Shown here: positions 9,237-19,420 of the stretch, piece by piece
How positions within the stretch are numbered: position 1 is the stretch's first letter
How the letters are laid out: each line of letters opens with the position of its first letter
NCBI RefSeq assembly: GCF_963678635.1
Contig: NC_087062.1
Location: 31,890,704 to 31,954,703 of the forward strand
Direction: 5' to 3'
DNA from: Symsagittifera roscoffensis
Lineage: Eukaryota > Xenacoelomorpha > Acoela > Convolutidae
DNA length: 64,000 nucleotides
Translations under genes and position numbers: made by a program
Notes under the pieces: generated by a model
Told to the model about the DNA's origin: nothing
Seen by the model: the letters and a program-made list of their open reading frames with translations, nothing else
Database searches by the model: none

Positions 9237-10052
9237 TCAATTTTGTTCTCCTAAACTGTCCACTATGTTGTTTAAGGCTTCCTCTAGTGCTGCCCCGTTA
9301 TCCACGAGTGGCGTCACTAGTGGTGGTGTAACCCTGTCGGTCCCAGGTAGCTTCGTGCTGGTCGAGATCCGGGCCTTGACTCTCTGCCTCGACGTCTTTT
9401 CATTATCTACCTCATTGTCCGCCAATGCGTTGCCTAGCCCTCTGTTTCTACTCTCCCCAGCTTGCAGTTCTGAACTTGTCATAATCGCGAAGTCTTTTGA
9501 CTGGCCCGGTGTGTTTGCCTCTTCGCTTATCGTTGTCACTACACCAAATTTGTCCATGGTTCCAGTCTCTCTTCCGACGTATGCCTCATTCTCCTGGGTC
9601 GAACTATTGAGGCTGACTTGAGATCCAAAGTCCCCTTGCTCTTCTTCGTCCTCTTCCTCCTGGGATTCACCTTCGTTTCCTGCGCCTCCTCCCATGGTGA
9701 ATGGAAAGATGTTTCCGAAGGTGTTCTTCATTCTTTCTGAGAACGATGATGACGTTGTTTGTTTCTCAGTTCCGCCTGCCATCATAGTGTTGTCTGTCGG
9801 AGATCTTCTAGTTGCCGCTATTTCAGTTGAGATGTCGGACAGTTCCGACATCTCCTCTCGATCCAATGTCCCGGTGGAAGTGGCAAAATCATGGCCTTGT
9901 TCTACCGGAGTAGATTCACTCGCCAGCCTTCTGCCTCTCCCTTCCAGTCCATGTACTTCCTGGTTGTCATTCTTGGCCTGGTCCGTAATGACCTCCACTT
10001 CTAACATTTTTTTTCTCTCTTCTGTGGTCTTCTGACTCCTCGTTTCAACCAT
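9237..10052 (-). CDS. N-terminal gag-like ORF of element Y
   Basis: 271 aa, starting MVETRSQKT. Acidic and Ser/Thr-rich, with an EEEDEEEQ run and SSFSERMKN, which resembles TSFTEKLAMM in the matching ORF of element X. It ends 43 bp before the start of the main gag frame. The order, composition and the short shared motif suggest it is the N-terminal part of gag, kept apart by a stop in both elements. It probably acts in assembly or membrane/RNA contact, but no domain is recognisable. Confidence 0.6.
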   Translation of the reverse strand: MVETRSQKTTEERKKMLEVEVITDQAKNDNQEVHGLEGRGRRLASESTPVEQGHDFATSTGTLDREEMSELSDISTEIAATRRSPTDNTMMAGGTEKQTTSSSFSERMKNTFGNIFPFTMGGGAGNEGESQEEEDEEEQGDFGSQVSLNSSTQENEAYVGRETGTMDKFGVVTTISEEANTPGQSKDFAIMTSSELQAGESRNRGLGNALADNEVDNEKTSRQRVKARISTSTKLPGTDRVTPPLVTPLVDNGAALEEALNNIVDSLGEQN

Positions 10053-10984
10053 TCTGCCTGAAACCGTCTACCCTTTGTCGGTCCGGGCTCGTTTGATCCG
10101 ATCCACAAAAGGGTCGGTTATTGTTTTTCTTTGCTTTTTAGGTATGAATTTCCTAGAGCTATCACCTCGTTTAGGTATCCTTGACTTGTCTAGACTCATT
10201 TTCAATTTGTCACTTCTTAATGCCTATACACTCAATTCGATTGCTAGTGACCTTATAGTTTGACTACCAATAATAATGACACAACACAATAAATTTCACA
10301 AGATTCTATAAAATAGTGACCACGAATCCCTGTATGTTATCAGAGTACAGTTTGTATATAATTTATTCACACTATTAACCGATTATCGGTCGTAAGATTT
10401 TAGAACTAGCACAATATGATGTTATCAGTCAATTTAAAAGATAGAAAACTCACTACCTAATCAAGCACAAATTATGTTGATTTAAAATCAAAAACAAAAA
10501 AATATATAATGACAGAATATGAATACCTCTATAAAAAAACGTATGTGTATTGTACTTTTAGTCGGTCGCAATACAATAGTCGAACTTGTTTTTTTAAAAG
10601 AAAAAGCTTTCCCTGCTTGGTGCTGCACCAAACAGACAAAACTTTCAAGGCAGTAATTTTCTCAAGTGGGCGTCTATTGCACCCACCGAGTACTGTGTTA
10701 CCTATCTGCCTTCAGACTGCCCGAGCTATACCTACTAAAATCCCTTTTGGCAATCACTTTTCACAAAAACGTATTGGGTTTCAATCCACACCAATGAATT
10801 ACGCTCTTTTTGGTTTAGACTTAGTTTCGCGAATATCCGAGTTCGGACCTGTTTTGTTTCGGTCTGGTTTTCATTGAAAGGCAAGTTACCAGTGCAGTCA
10901 CTGATTCCCAGCCTGTCTGCTAATAACCTAATACCTCTCACTGTAGACTTTCTTCTGTTTACCTAAGTCCTTTAATAAAATAAT

Positions 10985-12625
10985 ACCCCTCCGGATTGGC
11001 AAAAATAGGACATAGGACACTTCCGGACTAGCAAAATTTAGACCCCTCCGGATTGGGACCCCTCTGAGTTAACAAATATGAGACCCCTCCAGATATGGAC
11101 CCCTCTGAGTTAGCAAATATAAGACCACTCCGGATTGGGACCCCTCCGAATTTTAAAATTTTTTTTTGACCCCTCCGGATTGGGAGCCCTCTGGTTTTGT
11201 AAAAGTAGCTTTTCGGAGAATTCCTTCTTTCAACCTATACCCCTCCGGATACGTTCTCCGATGCTATTTTTTGCTTTTTCAATGAACTAGGAAGGGTATG
11301 TTATGCTTTCCTAGACCCTTCCGGACTGAAGTTAAGCCTCTAATTTGACAATTCACGCTAACGGTGAAGGGTCTTATCGCTAGCCTAACTTCGGCTCGAT
11401 TAAGGTTTTCCTGTGCCTTTAGCCTTCCCCTTTTGTCTAGAACAGCCTAAAGTTACTTTATTCAATCGCTGTTACCTTTTGGTAGGGGTGTAAGGGCTTT
11501 CCTAAAAAATTTATAAAACGTGAAGGGTCCACCCTCCCAAATTGGTGAATTTGCTAAAAACAATCTCAAAAACTTTTCACGCTTACTTTTCCGAAAAAAC
11601 TTTTGTCCCTATCAGTAAGCTCGGCTAATTTCTGATCTATTGGTACCAAGATCAACTGGGTATGCCCAGTAGTTCCAAAGTTATTAACCAGAACGTCTTT
11701 TTTTACAAAGTCAAGAAATTTCTCTCTTATAGGTTCAGCCTAACTTTTTTCCGCAATTCTGTTCTTTTCGACCTAAAAATTATTGATACGAGCTTAGAAG
11801 GCATATACTCTTCTAGTTCAATGCAAAAGACCCGATCTAAAACGATTTAGTTGAAAAAATTTGCGAAAAACTATCCTACCTGGACCCCTCCGGATTGTTG
11901 AATCCTCCAAATCAAACACGTTAAGTTCGATTTCTCTGCAACCCGGAAGGCTTTCGGGTAGCGGGTGTTAACACTTGTAGATTCAGAAGTGGAAGTTGTC
12001 AGAACAACTATGTTTACTGTCCTAACTCAAAAATCTCTGATTTTCTGATTTTATAGTGTTCCGTTTTCTCAAAAATCACGAAAATTCGGTTTTTGGTTCC
12101 AAATCAGTTCCAACCACTTCCGAACTAAACTTAATAGAAGTGCAGTTACGATGTAACACACTAAGTTAGCGCTTTTTTCCGTTTCAAAAATCATCGATAT
12201 CTCAAAAATCGCGATTTGTGGGGGGATCAAAATATTTGTGGGGATTTGTGGGGGGATAAAATAAACCGGTCTGCTTCTTGTGTTTTCACTGGAAAACGAT
12301 ATAGGAGTATTAATATAGGCTATATAAGTAATAATATTAGTAATACTATACCCCTCAGGGTTTGTTTAATATCCAAATTAAGGTGCTTAACTCGGATTTT
12401 CGCAGATCGGTGAAGCGTCACTACAGTGCAGCCTTGTCGAGCCCCCCACAGATTACTATCTTAATTTTTGTACCAAAAGGGATACAAAACTTGTTAACGA
12501 TACCCAACAGTCGATTGATGTTGTCGTTGAGCCCCTTGTTGTTGCTCCTTGTACTGCTTGCCGGATCAGTCTTCTCCCAAGACCCTTCCGAATTGAGCGC
12601 AAATCAGCTGACCCTTCCGGATTGA
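10985..12625. repeat. Cluster of dispersed ACCCCTCCGGATT motifs
   Basis: At least ten copies of a 13-mer close to ACCC(C/T)TCCGGATT occur, densest at 10985-11260, where a unit beginning GGACCCCTCTGAGTTA also repeats about every 42 bp. More copies lie at 11320, 11883, 12580 and 12610, and the reverse orientation appears at 13031. The same motif, followed by CTTGAATCC, is present in the Y LTR (about 25359 and 26264). It could be a protein-binding or RNA-structural motif of the element. Confidence 0.7.
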
Positions 12626-13164
12626 GCGCAATTTATCATTAACGTGCTTAAATGCTCAAATAACCCTACAGTACAGGCCTCACAAACGGGCCACAAAATT
12701 GATCGTAACGATCCTGACTGATATAAATGCCTGTAACAACAATATATCTATCAACAACAAACGGGAGTGTCGGATCACATCTTGTCTGGGGGGATGATTT
12801 CTACTGATTTTTTACTTTTTTTGTACTGTTTTTGGTTTTTTTCGGTTATTTTTATGTTTTTTGTTTTTCTTGGGTACTATACTACTTTTTGTTTGGTTTT
12901 TTATATATATATATATCTTTAAGTGTTTTTGGTCACAAACCTGTCAGGGAACGAGGGGATGGCCGATCCCCCCACCATTCCTGATTCGTGAATTTTCGGT
13001 CTTAACTAGGTTAGAAATCTATTCACGGTAATCCGGAAGGCTTCCGCATTCCGAACTACCCTTCCACCCCGGCGGTTTAGGCCTACTAAGGGCGTTAATG
13101 TGAGCATCCACTCGGCGCGGATTGCTCGTTAACGGTTCTGCCGGTCATGATGTTAAAAAGGAAT

Positions 13165-13181
13165 AACACCCAGGAGCGCCA
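13165..13181 (-). promoter_or_regulatory. Putative primer-binding site of element Y
   Basis: Minus-strand reading TGGCGCTCCTGGGTGTT, 12 nt inside the LTR end (13194). It begins with TGG, as expected for pairing with a tRNA 3' CCA end. The identical 17-mer lies the same distance inside the 5' LTR of element X. The flanking spacers (TAGATGTTTTTA and TAGTGTTTTTA) are also nearly the same. I could not match it to a known tRNA 3' end by eye. Confidence 0.6.
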
Positions 13182-13193
13182 TAAAAACATCTA

Positions 13194-13506
13194 TGTAACA
13201 TTCGCCCGGAAGATACATATCGACGGATAATAAAACTAAGTCCTAAGACGACTGTCCAATGTCTAAACAGAGCTTTACATGCTTTTAACCGTCTCTACCA
13301 AGCCAGTACTTTCGGTGGTCTTTCTAACATCGGGTCGACAAAAACGTTACTGCTTTCGGCTTCGGTCAAAACACTCAAATTAACTAGATTACATGCAGAA
13401 ATAGTGAGCTCATGGCTGGATCTCAGTATCCCCAGACCACTAGGTCCTTCCTAAAATCAGGGCTACTACTATTATTGAATTAATTTTGTGTTTGTTCAGT
13501 AGATAA
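13194..13506 (-). repeat. Inner part of the 5' LTR of element Y (interrupted by element X)
   Basis: Matches 24894-25206 of the solo Y LTR, starting TGTAACATTCG in plus reading (CGAATGTTACA at the LTR end on the minus strand). It ends at 13506 exactly where element X begins. The missing remainder of this LTR is at 26108-26531. The three bases TAA are present on both sides of X and once in the uninterrupted solo copy. Confidence 0.85.
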
Positions 13507-14420
13507 TGTGCCAGTCGGTCATATTTGGAAGTTTGACCTTGAGAAAAACAAGAACGCTTAATTTTGGAGTGAAATTAGATTTTTCAAAAATTCGAATGGA
13601 GCCTGTCATGCACGATTTTCTCGCGATAACTGAAAACCGAAAAAGAGAAAATCAGAACGATCGAGTAACAATCGCGGGAAAGTTGCCAGATAAAACAGTG
13701 GGAAATTGCTATTCGCAATTTCCGTCACAATAAAACTAGAGTAGAGCTGTCCCATCTGAAACAGAGACAAGCGTATTCCCGAGAACTGGACTATCATTAC
13801 TCGATTGGATTGTTATTCAAACTGGACTAGAGTGAACCTTCGGTGGAAAGGTGGACAGCTTGAGTGTCCCAATGGTTCACGAGAAACTATATTCTAGAGT
13901 TAAAACATGTCCTTGTTATTCAAACTGATAAACATTAAACTCATTTAGTTACATTATTTAATTCTCGAGTTGCTGACCGACTTAATTACTCCCAGTTCTT
14001 GAGCGTGCTACGATGTGAGTACTTAATTTAAATTTCTAGAGTGTGTTTTATGATTGTTATGTTGAGGTAAGGCGAGTTTTAGGTTGATCCATCTGAAATG
14101 GATCAAAGTTCCAAAGTTCCACTGTCTAATGAAAAGTAACTTAACGGATTGTTCCGACCCGATTTTTAACGGCGTTCATGTATTTTGGGTATCTAGAGAC
14201 CTAAGTATGGGGACGTTCTTATTTCTAGAGTGGGGGGGATATTTTGGTAGTAGCCTTAAGCTGTAACGGGTCGTAGTCTCATGTCACAAGCGAACCGAAT
14301 TGGCTCCGACTGATTTGAGGTAGAAAAACACAAGAGATAGTGTCCCTTACTCTTGAGCCAATGGTTATAGGGCCTATTTTTCTTAAGCCTCATGTGTGAC
14401 TACAGTAGACGAATGTTACA
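13507..14420 (+). repeat. 5' LTR of element X
   Basis: 914 bp starting TGTGCCAG and ending CGAATGTTACA. It matches 24283-24893 plus 25816-26107, the 3' LTR of X once its insertion is removed. I counted about a dozen base differences plus an 8-bp repeat difference over the first 600 bp, so the two LTRs are still close and the insertion is fairly young. TG...CA ends and a following PBS-like sequence support the LTR call. Confidence 0.9.
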
Positions 14421-14431
14421 TAGTGTTTTTA

Positions 14432-14448
14432 TGGCGCTCCTGGGTGTT
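14432..14448 (+). promoter_or_regulatory. Putative primer-binding site of element X
   Basis: TGGCGCTCCTGGGTGTT, 11 nt after the end of the 5' LTR and identical to the site of element Y on the other strand. The distance is longer than the 0-5 nt common in LTR elements, which makes the assignment tentative. The priming tRNA is not identified. Confidence 0.6.
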
Positions 14449-14930
14449 TACGACATCAAGACTACGGAGTCGAACCCACTTGAGACAGCTTCGGGCTACA
14501 TGCCCATTCTAGAGTACCGGTGGAACGGTTCGGCGGGAAAGTGCAAACCTTCCGGTTGTACCAGATAGCTTTTTAAGAAAACTCGAGAAAACTTCCTGGT
14601 ACGCTCTCCGAACGAGGCTTAGCTAACCGAGAAAAAGGGGGCAACTAGGGGGACAAAAACACGAGCAAAAAGACAAAAAGCAAAACAAAAACCAGAAAAG
14701 AATTTTTAAAAAAAAGGAACAAAAACCATAAAACGAAAAAAGACAGTGACTTTGACACCAGATTAGTTGGATCAAACCTTTATATTAATTAAATAGTATA
14801 CCCATACTGTTTTACAAGTTCGATCGTTTCGATCAACCTAGCAATTTAACCCAATAACCTCAAAAAAGTGCCCGAGTGTGGGGCGTTGTCAAGGGTTTTT
14901 AGATAGCTTGGAACTTTGCTGGACAACAAG

Positions 14931-15115
14931 GAGACTTGACTGGAAGAGGTGACCAGCCGAGAGGGAAAGTGGTTCAGGAGCACTTGAGCTGAACCAATAG
15001 GAGACTTGACTGGAAGAGGTGACCAGCCGAGTGGGAAAGTGGTTCAGGAGCACTTGAGCTGAACCAATAGGAGACTGGACTGGAAGAGGTGACCAGTCGA
15101 GTGGGAAAGTAGCCA
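14931..15115 (+). repeat. 70-bp tandem repeat, 2.6 copies, in the leader of X
   Basis: Units start at 14931, 15001 and 15071 with GAGACTTGACTGGAAGAGG (one base differs in the third). Copies are nearly identical, the last being truncated near 15115. Units contain TTCAGGAGCACTTGAGCTGAA, which has a short internal palindrome, so each could form a small RNA hairpin. Confidence 0.9.
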
Positions 15116-15970
15116 AGAAGGATTTGGCAGTTCTCGAGTTCTCAAGTTGGGCAGAACGGGTATCGTTAAAATCCACATTATATTATAGGAGATAAGTGTA
15201 AAATTGGATAAGCGAAATCGCCCGGTTTTGAGGAACGTTTTTAGTTGAGCAGGCCTGGAGACAGGTCTACGGTTTTCTCTTGAGTGGTTTAGCACCCGGC
15301 CCTTAAGGTAATTTTAGGCTTAAGAAGGGGGGCTAAAAAGGGGGGAGGTTAGAAGGGGGGCTGGTTAAGTTAGAGGTTGGCGGTTATAATTTGTAAAAAG
15401 GGTGGACACATTAGAGTAACTAATTGCTCGGCATCGTCGACTTAGTTACATTAGATATTCACACGCGTTGGTCATAGGAAGCGGATATCCAAAATTAGAA
15501 TCAGGTTAAGGTAGGTACCCTGGTCGGATCGGTAGGGGGGAACGGACATAGACAGTTTTTGTGATACCCCATAAGATCGCTAGCAGGGGGAGGAGAACGC
15601 GTGGCAATTAGGTACCAGACATTTTTTCGATAGAAGGTAGACATTTGTCACCTTTGAATTTTAGGTGGGTTCATCTCTCTGTTTTTATTACTTTTTCTTG
15701 CTTAGATTTTTGTTGCATTTTGGTAAGGATTTGTGTTTGGTTTTTATACGAACAGGTGATCACAAGATACCTGCGCACAGGTTTTGGTTTCAAGTTGCTT
15801 GGAACATTGAAAAAGAGGTAACTAAAAAAGGGGGTCAGCATTTGGCCACTAAGAGAGGGTTTTTGGGAAAATTTTTACTAGAGCTTGAGTGGTGGTACAA
15901 GTACAGTGAATCAAGAAGTCCCCATAACGAAGAAGAAAGAGGTCCCACCGCTCAGACACTTGTCAACAGT

Positions 15971-16565
15971 CTTGGGACAGTGCAGTCCTGGGACAGTGGT
16001 CTTGGGACAGTGGTCTTGGGACAGTGGTCTTGGGACAGGGGTCTTGGGACAGTGGTCTTGGGATAGTGGTCTTGGGACAGTGGTCTTGGGACACTAGCCT
16101 TGGGACAGTGGTCTTGGGACAGTGGTCTTGGGACAGTGGTCTTGGGACACTGGTCTTGGGACACTAGCCTTGGGACAGTGGTCTTGGGACAGTGGTCTTG
16201 GGACAGTGGTCTTGGGACAGGGGTCTTGGGACAGTGGTCTTGGGACAGTGGTCTTGGGACAGTGGTCTTGGGACAGAGGTCTTGGGACAGTAGTCTTGGG
16301 ACAGTGGTCTTGGGACAGTGGTCTTGGGACACTAGCCTTGGGACAGTAGTCTTGGGACACTAGCCTTGGGACAGTAGTCCTGGGACAGTGGTCTTAGGAC
16401 ACTAGCCTTGGGACAGTAGTCTTGGGACACTAGCCTTGGGACAGTAGTCTTGGGACAGTGACGGAGAGTGCTGGGACAGTACCGAACAGTCTTGGGACAG
16501 TAGAAAGAAGCCTGGGACGGTGCAAAGAAGAGTAGGGACGGTAACTGGAAGTCTTGGGACGGTAT
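15971..16565 (+). repeat. 14-bp minisatellite CTTGGGACAGTGGT in the leader of X
   Basis: About 33 consecutive units with consensus CTTGGGACAGTGGT, including variant units CTTGGGACACTAGC that alternate in a higher-order pattern (about 16090, 16165, 16330 onward). From about 16465 to 16565 the GGGAC core continues at irregular 20-28 bp spacing. Because 14 is not a multiple of 3, the array is open in several frames on both strands. It ends about 240 bp before the gag ATG. Confidence 0.95.
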
Positions 16566-16807
16566 AAAAATTGAAGTAAAATTACGATAAGTGTTTTGAG
16601 ACAGAACAATACTAGTCGGAACCCGGTACGGTTGAAACCACAAATAAAGAAAGTTTCTCGAAAGGTTTTGAAAAGAGAACTGGGAACATCGTTTTTATCA
16701 CGTTGTATATTTCCTTTTAAAATTTTTTTTTCATAATAGATTTTATTCTTAGAATAGAATTGTGTATATAATAATATTGTAAATAAGAGCAATTGTAAAA
16801 AGAAACA

Positions 16808-17437
16808 ATGAGACGGAGTAGGGTACCGGTGCTCGAAAAAAGGTCAAGTGGATCAAACACGAAATATAACTCGTCGCTGCGCGGAACGGCATCAATGGGC
16901 CCAAGGAAAACAAAAGATAACTTTTCAGTTAGCATGGTCAGCACGAGGAGTAGTACCGAGAACAAGGCGAGAGAAGTTGCTAAAGACAAACAGGTGGAGC
17001 CCACAATTGAAATCGATCTAGAGACACCAGACCAGATCGTAGATGAAGTGGAGAAGAAGACAACGGAATCCACACCGATGCCCCATATGGAAGATCAAAA
17101 TCCAAAAACCGTGGAGTTTTCGCCGATAGACGCGTTGGAAGACACAACAGGCAATACCCGAGAAACTGTGAAAGACGACTCTCAAGTAAAGAAGACATCT
17201 TTTACAGAAAAGTTGGCGATGATGGTCGGAATGAAATCGAGAGACAACACGGCCGAAGAATCAAAAACTGAAAGAGCACGAACATTTGGGACAGTGAGCA
17301 CGAAGGCGACTGAAGCCGACCTAAAGGAAGAACAAGCCAGAACTGGAGCGACAGCCGAAAACAAGACAACTGCTGATCATGAAACAGCTACTCTTGAGCT
17401 TGGCGACCTGATGACAAAACTAAATCAGATCGACTAA
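16808..17437 (+). CDS. N-terminal gag-like ORF of element X
   Basis: 209 aa from the ATG in AAAAAGAAACAATG to a TAA. Basic at the start, then acidic and Thr-rich, with TSFTEKLAMM similar to SSFSERMKN in the matching ORF of Y. The main gag continues in the same frame directly after the stop (TAA AAA CTA), so only one codon separates the two. Either the stop is a mutation, or it is read through, or a separate N-terminal product is made; a stop at the corresponding place in Y favours one of the latter two. Confidence 0.65.
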   Translation: MRRSRVPVLEKRSSGSNTKYNSSLRGTASMGPRKTKDNFSVSMVSTRSSTENKAREVAKDKQVEPTIEIDLETPDQIVDEVEKKTTESTPMPHMEDQNPKTVEFSPIDALEDTTGNTRETVKDDSQVKKTSFTEKLAMMVGMKSRDNTAEESKTERARTFGTVSTKATEADLKEEQARTGATAENKTTADHETATLELGDLMTKLNQID

Positions 17438-19420
17438 AAACTAAAGTACAGTGAGGAAGATAGAGACTTAATAAGGAAAGAGTTGAAATACAATAAACAC
17501 GAGTATCTGGATAGTTATTTTAACCTGGCTAAAGCGACAGACGAGAGACTCCAGCAGATGTCGGACAAGGTAGATGCCACCAATGAAGAACGAGATAAGA
17601 ACATCAAAAAAGATATGCAACAGTTGAAAAACCGATATGATGATGTCAACAGCCAATTAGATAGCCTGGAAAAGAGAATGGACACAATGAACAGGATTCA
17701 GGCCGAAAGTTCGTGTGCAATACAGGCGAAACTGGATGCAATCTTGAGAAATTCTACCTCACAAGAAAGACCGGCAGCGGATCGTACGCAAGGCACCAGA
17801 GTTGACTTTGTAGAACCACAAAGGAACAAACGGCAATCGACACCGTTGCCTTTAACCCGGGATGCGGTAAGCACAGCACCAACGGCTGCAAAAACAATCA
17901 TGAAAAATGGAACATCAAACACAATGAGTGGTCCAGGGGACTCAACAGCTAACAGCAACGCAGGTCCGGATGCCATGACGCGGGCAAGCACTTGGGAGAT
18001 GATGAACAGGACTCTAGAGGCCTTCGCCACGAGGAACACTGACTCGAGCGATAGGAGAGACGGAAAGTCAAGAAAAACTTTCAAGAAGCCAAAAGAATTC
18101 AAAGACGACTCCGATGGATGCTTTGACACCTGGGTGGAAGTGATGAGATTACACCTAGAGCAAGATAACTTAAATGATGAAAGGCAAGCATGCACAGCCA
18201 CACTCAGCAACCTGGAAGGTACGGAATTAAAATGCGTGGTTGCAAAGAAAGAAGAAGAACGCGATACCGCGGACAAAATCTTCGAAATATTGCTGAATCG
18301 ATTCGGGTCAGGCATGAAGGGTCACCAAGCGATGATGCGATTTGAAAAGAAAAGGCAGCGGGACGATGAGTCAATTGATCGGTTCCTAGATGACCTTGAG
18401 AGCTTGAGAAGAAGGAGTGACCCAGAGGAGTCGACAAACAGAAGAAACTTTAGCATTGCCTCGAAGTTCATTGATGGGTTAAAAAGTGATGACTTAAGAA
18501 CAATGTTAGCAACATACTATACATTGTCGAAAGACAGTGCACCGACCCCAGAAGAAATGAGACAGAAATCAAGGGAATACATGCTGATGAAGCCCAAGAA
18601 ATACTCATATTCAGAAAACAGAAACACGCAAGGGGGGAGCCAACCTCAGAGGTCGTCATGGTACAAGCCTAGAGATGACATGGACAAGCGCAGATCATGC
18701 GCGAACTGCGGGTCGGCGGATCACCACGTGGCTGACTGCACAACATACAAACAAGGCATGAAGAGTCTAGGATACGCACCGGATGAGGAGGACATGAGCC
18801 AGATGGAGGAACACGAGTACTATAGTGGCTTAATCATCAAGATAGGAGCGAGATGCTTCTTCTGTAACCAAGAAGGGCATTTCAGAATGGATTGTCCCTT
18901 GTTCTGGGAAGCGGTCAAGGACCAGAGTCACCCCAAACATAAGTTGGCATTAGCGGCGGTGCAGAATCAGCGGAATAGACAAAACGAGTTTGAATCTAGG
19001 AACTTAGGTGCACCAAGCACGGAATTGCCGACGAAAACAGTGAAAGCTGTAACACATGTTAATGGTGCGATAGAATCCGCAGCAGGGAACTCTCTAGAGA
19101 TAAACTATGAGAAAGCGGCGACGGAAGCAATTAACAAGGTGAAACAGGATCTGGCTGCGAAAGAAATAGAGCAACGACTAAAGCTGGAGATCGCAAGACA
19201 GAATTTCAACGAAGCATTAGCTGGATCAAAATCAACACCAGAGGCTGTAGCGGGCTCGACAAAGACCGGGAATTGTAACACTGTAAAAATGGTGACGGGA
19301 AAGCCATTCTGCATATCGAAAATCGGGGCAAGAATAATTAATGTCGATAATCACAGTGGGCGGCCACGAGGTAACCAGAAACTTAAGCGAACCGAGCGGC
19401 CAGACAATAATGCACATTGA
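17438..19420 (+). CDS. Main gag ORF of element X (coiled coil, capsid, two zinc knuckles)
   Basis: Open from the codon after the upstream TAA to TGA at 19418; the first ATG is MSDKVDATNE near 17558. Residues of about 20-75 form a charged coiled coil (ERDKNIKKDMQQLKNRYDD). The capsid region (FKDDSDGCFDTWVEVMRLHL, FEKKRQRDDESIDRFLDDLE) is closely similar to that of Y. Two CCHC knuckles follow (CANCGSADHHVADC and CFFCNQEGHFRMDC). The C-terminal coiled stretch (INKVKQDLAAKEIEQRLKLE) matches Y too. In Y the frame continues into protease; here the protease lies in the +1 frame after an indel near 19325-19345. Confidence 0.9.
   Translation, partial: KLKYSEEDRDLIRKELKYNKHEYLDSYFNLAKATDERLQQMSDKVDATNEERDKNIKKDMQQLKNRYDDVNSQLDSLEKRMDTMNRIQAESSCAIQAKLDAILRNSTSQERPAADRTQGTRVDFVEPQRNKRQSTPLPLTRDAVSTAPTAAKTIMKNGTSNTMSGPGDSTANSNAGPDAMTRASTWEMMNRTLEAFATRNTDSSDRRDGKSRKTFKKPKEFKDDSDGCFDTWVEVMRLHLEQDNLNDERQACTATLSNLEGTELKCVVAKKEEERDTADKIFEILLNRFGSGMKGHQAMMRFEKKRQRDDESIDRFLDDLESLRRRSDPEESTNRRNFSIASKFIDGLKSDDLRTMLATYYTLSKDSAPTPEEMRQKSREYMLMKPKKYSYSENRNTQGGSQPQRSSWYKPRDDMDKRRSCANCGSADHHVADCTTYKQGMKSLGYAPDEEDMSQMEEHEYYSGLIIKIGARCFFCNQEGHFRMDCPLFWEAVKDQSHPKHKLALAAVQNQRNRQNEFESRNLGAPSTELPTKTVKAVTHVNGAIESAAGNSLEINYEKAATEAINKVKQDLAAKEIEQRLKLEIARQNFNEALAGSKSTPEAVAGSTKTGNCNTVKMVTGKPFCISKIGARIINVDNHSGRPRGNQKLKRTERPDNNAH

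Larger units (their letters stand above)
10053..13193 (-). other. Leader (5' untranslated region) of element Y
   Basis: 3.1 kb between the inner LTR end and the first gag ATG. No supported ORF on either strand. It holds the putative primer-binding site next to the LTR, an A-rich stretch on the minus strand (T-rich in plus reading, 12800-12910), a short (AT) run at 12901-12916, and the cluster of CCTCCGGATT-type motifs at 10985-12625. The leader of element X is organised alike (PBS, a CTTCCGG-containing part, then an A-rich stretch) but is not closely similar in sequence. Confidence 0.6.
14421..16807 (+). other. Leader (5' untranslated region) of element X
   Basis: 2.4 kb between the 5' LTR and the first gag ATG. 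Contains the putative primer-binding site, an A-rich stretch near 14660-14750, three 70-bp tandem repeats (14931-15115), a G-rich stretch at 15325-15365 and a long 14-bp minisatellite (15971-16565). Open frames across the minisatellite exist in several phases on both strands, but they follow from the repeat and are not genes. Confidence 0.65.

Noticed and set aside
13194-14420. A stand-alone 1.2-kb DNA transposon with inverted ends (TGTAACATTCG...CGAATGTTACA)
   Set aside because: The left end belongs to the Y LTR and the right end to the X LTR; the 24-26 kb copies show that the two are joined here only by the insertion of X.
14430-14530. tRNA-like fragment (GGAGTCGAACCC) after the X LTR
   Set aside because: The bases that should form the T stem and acceptor stem do not pair on either strand.
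15971-16565. CRISPR-like array
   Set aside because: Units are contiguous 14-mers with no spacers, within a eukaryotic retroelement.
15665-16643. Several open frames on both strands across the 14-bp minisatellite
   Set aside because: A 14-bp repeat without stops is open in all phases; the products are repeats of the same few residues and differ only by frame.
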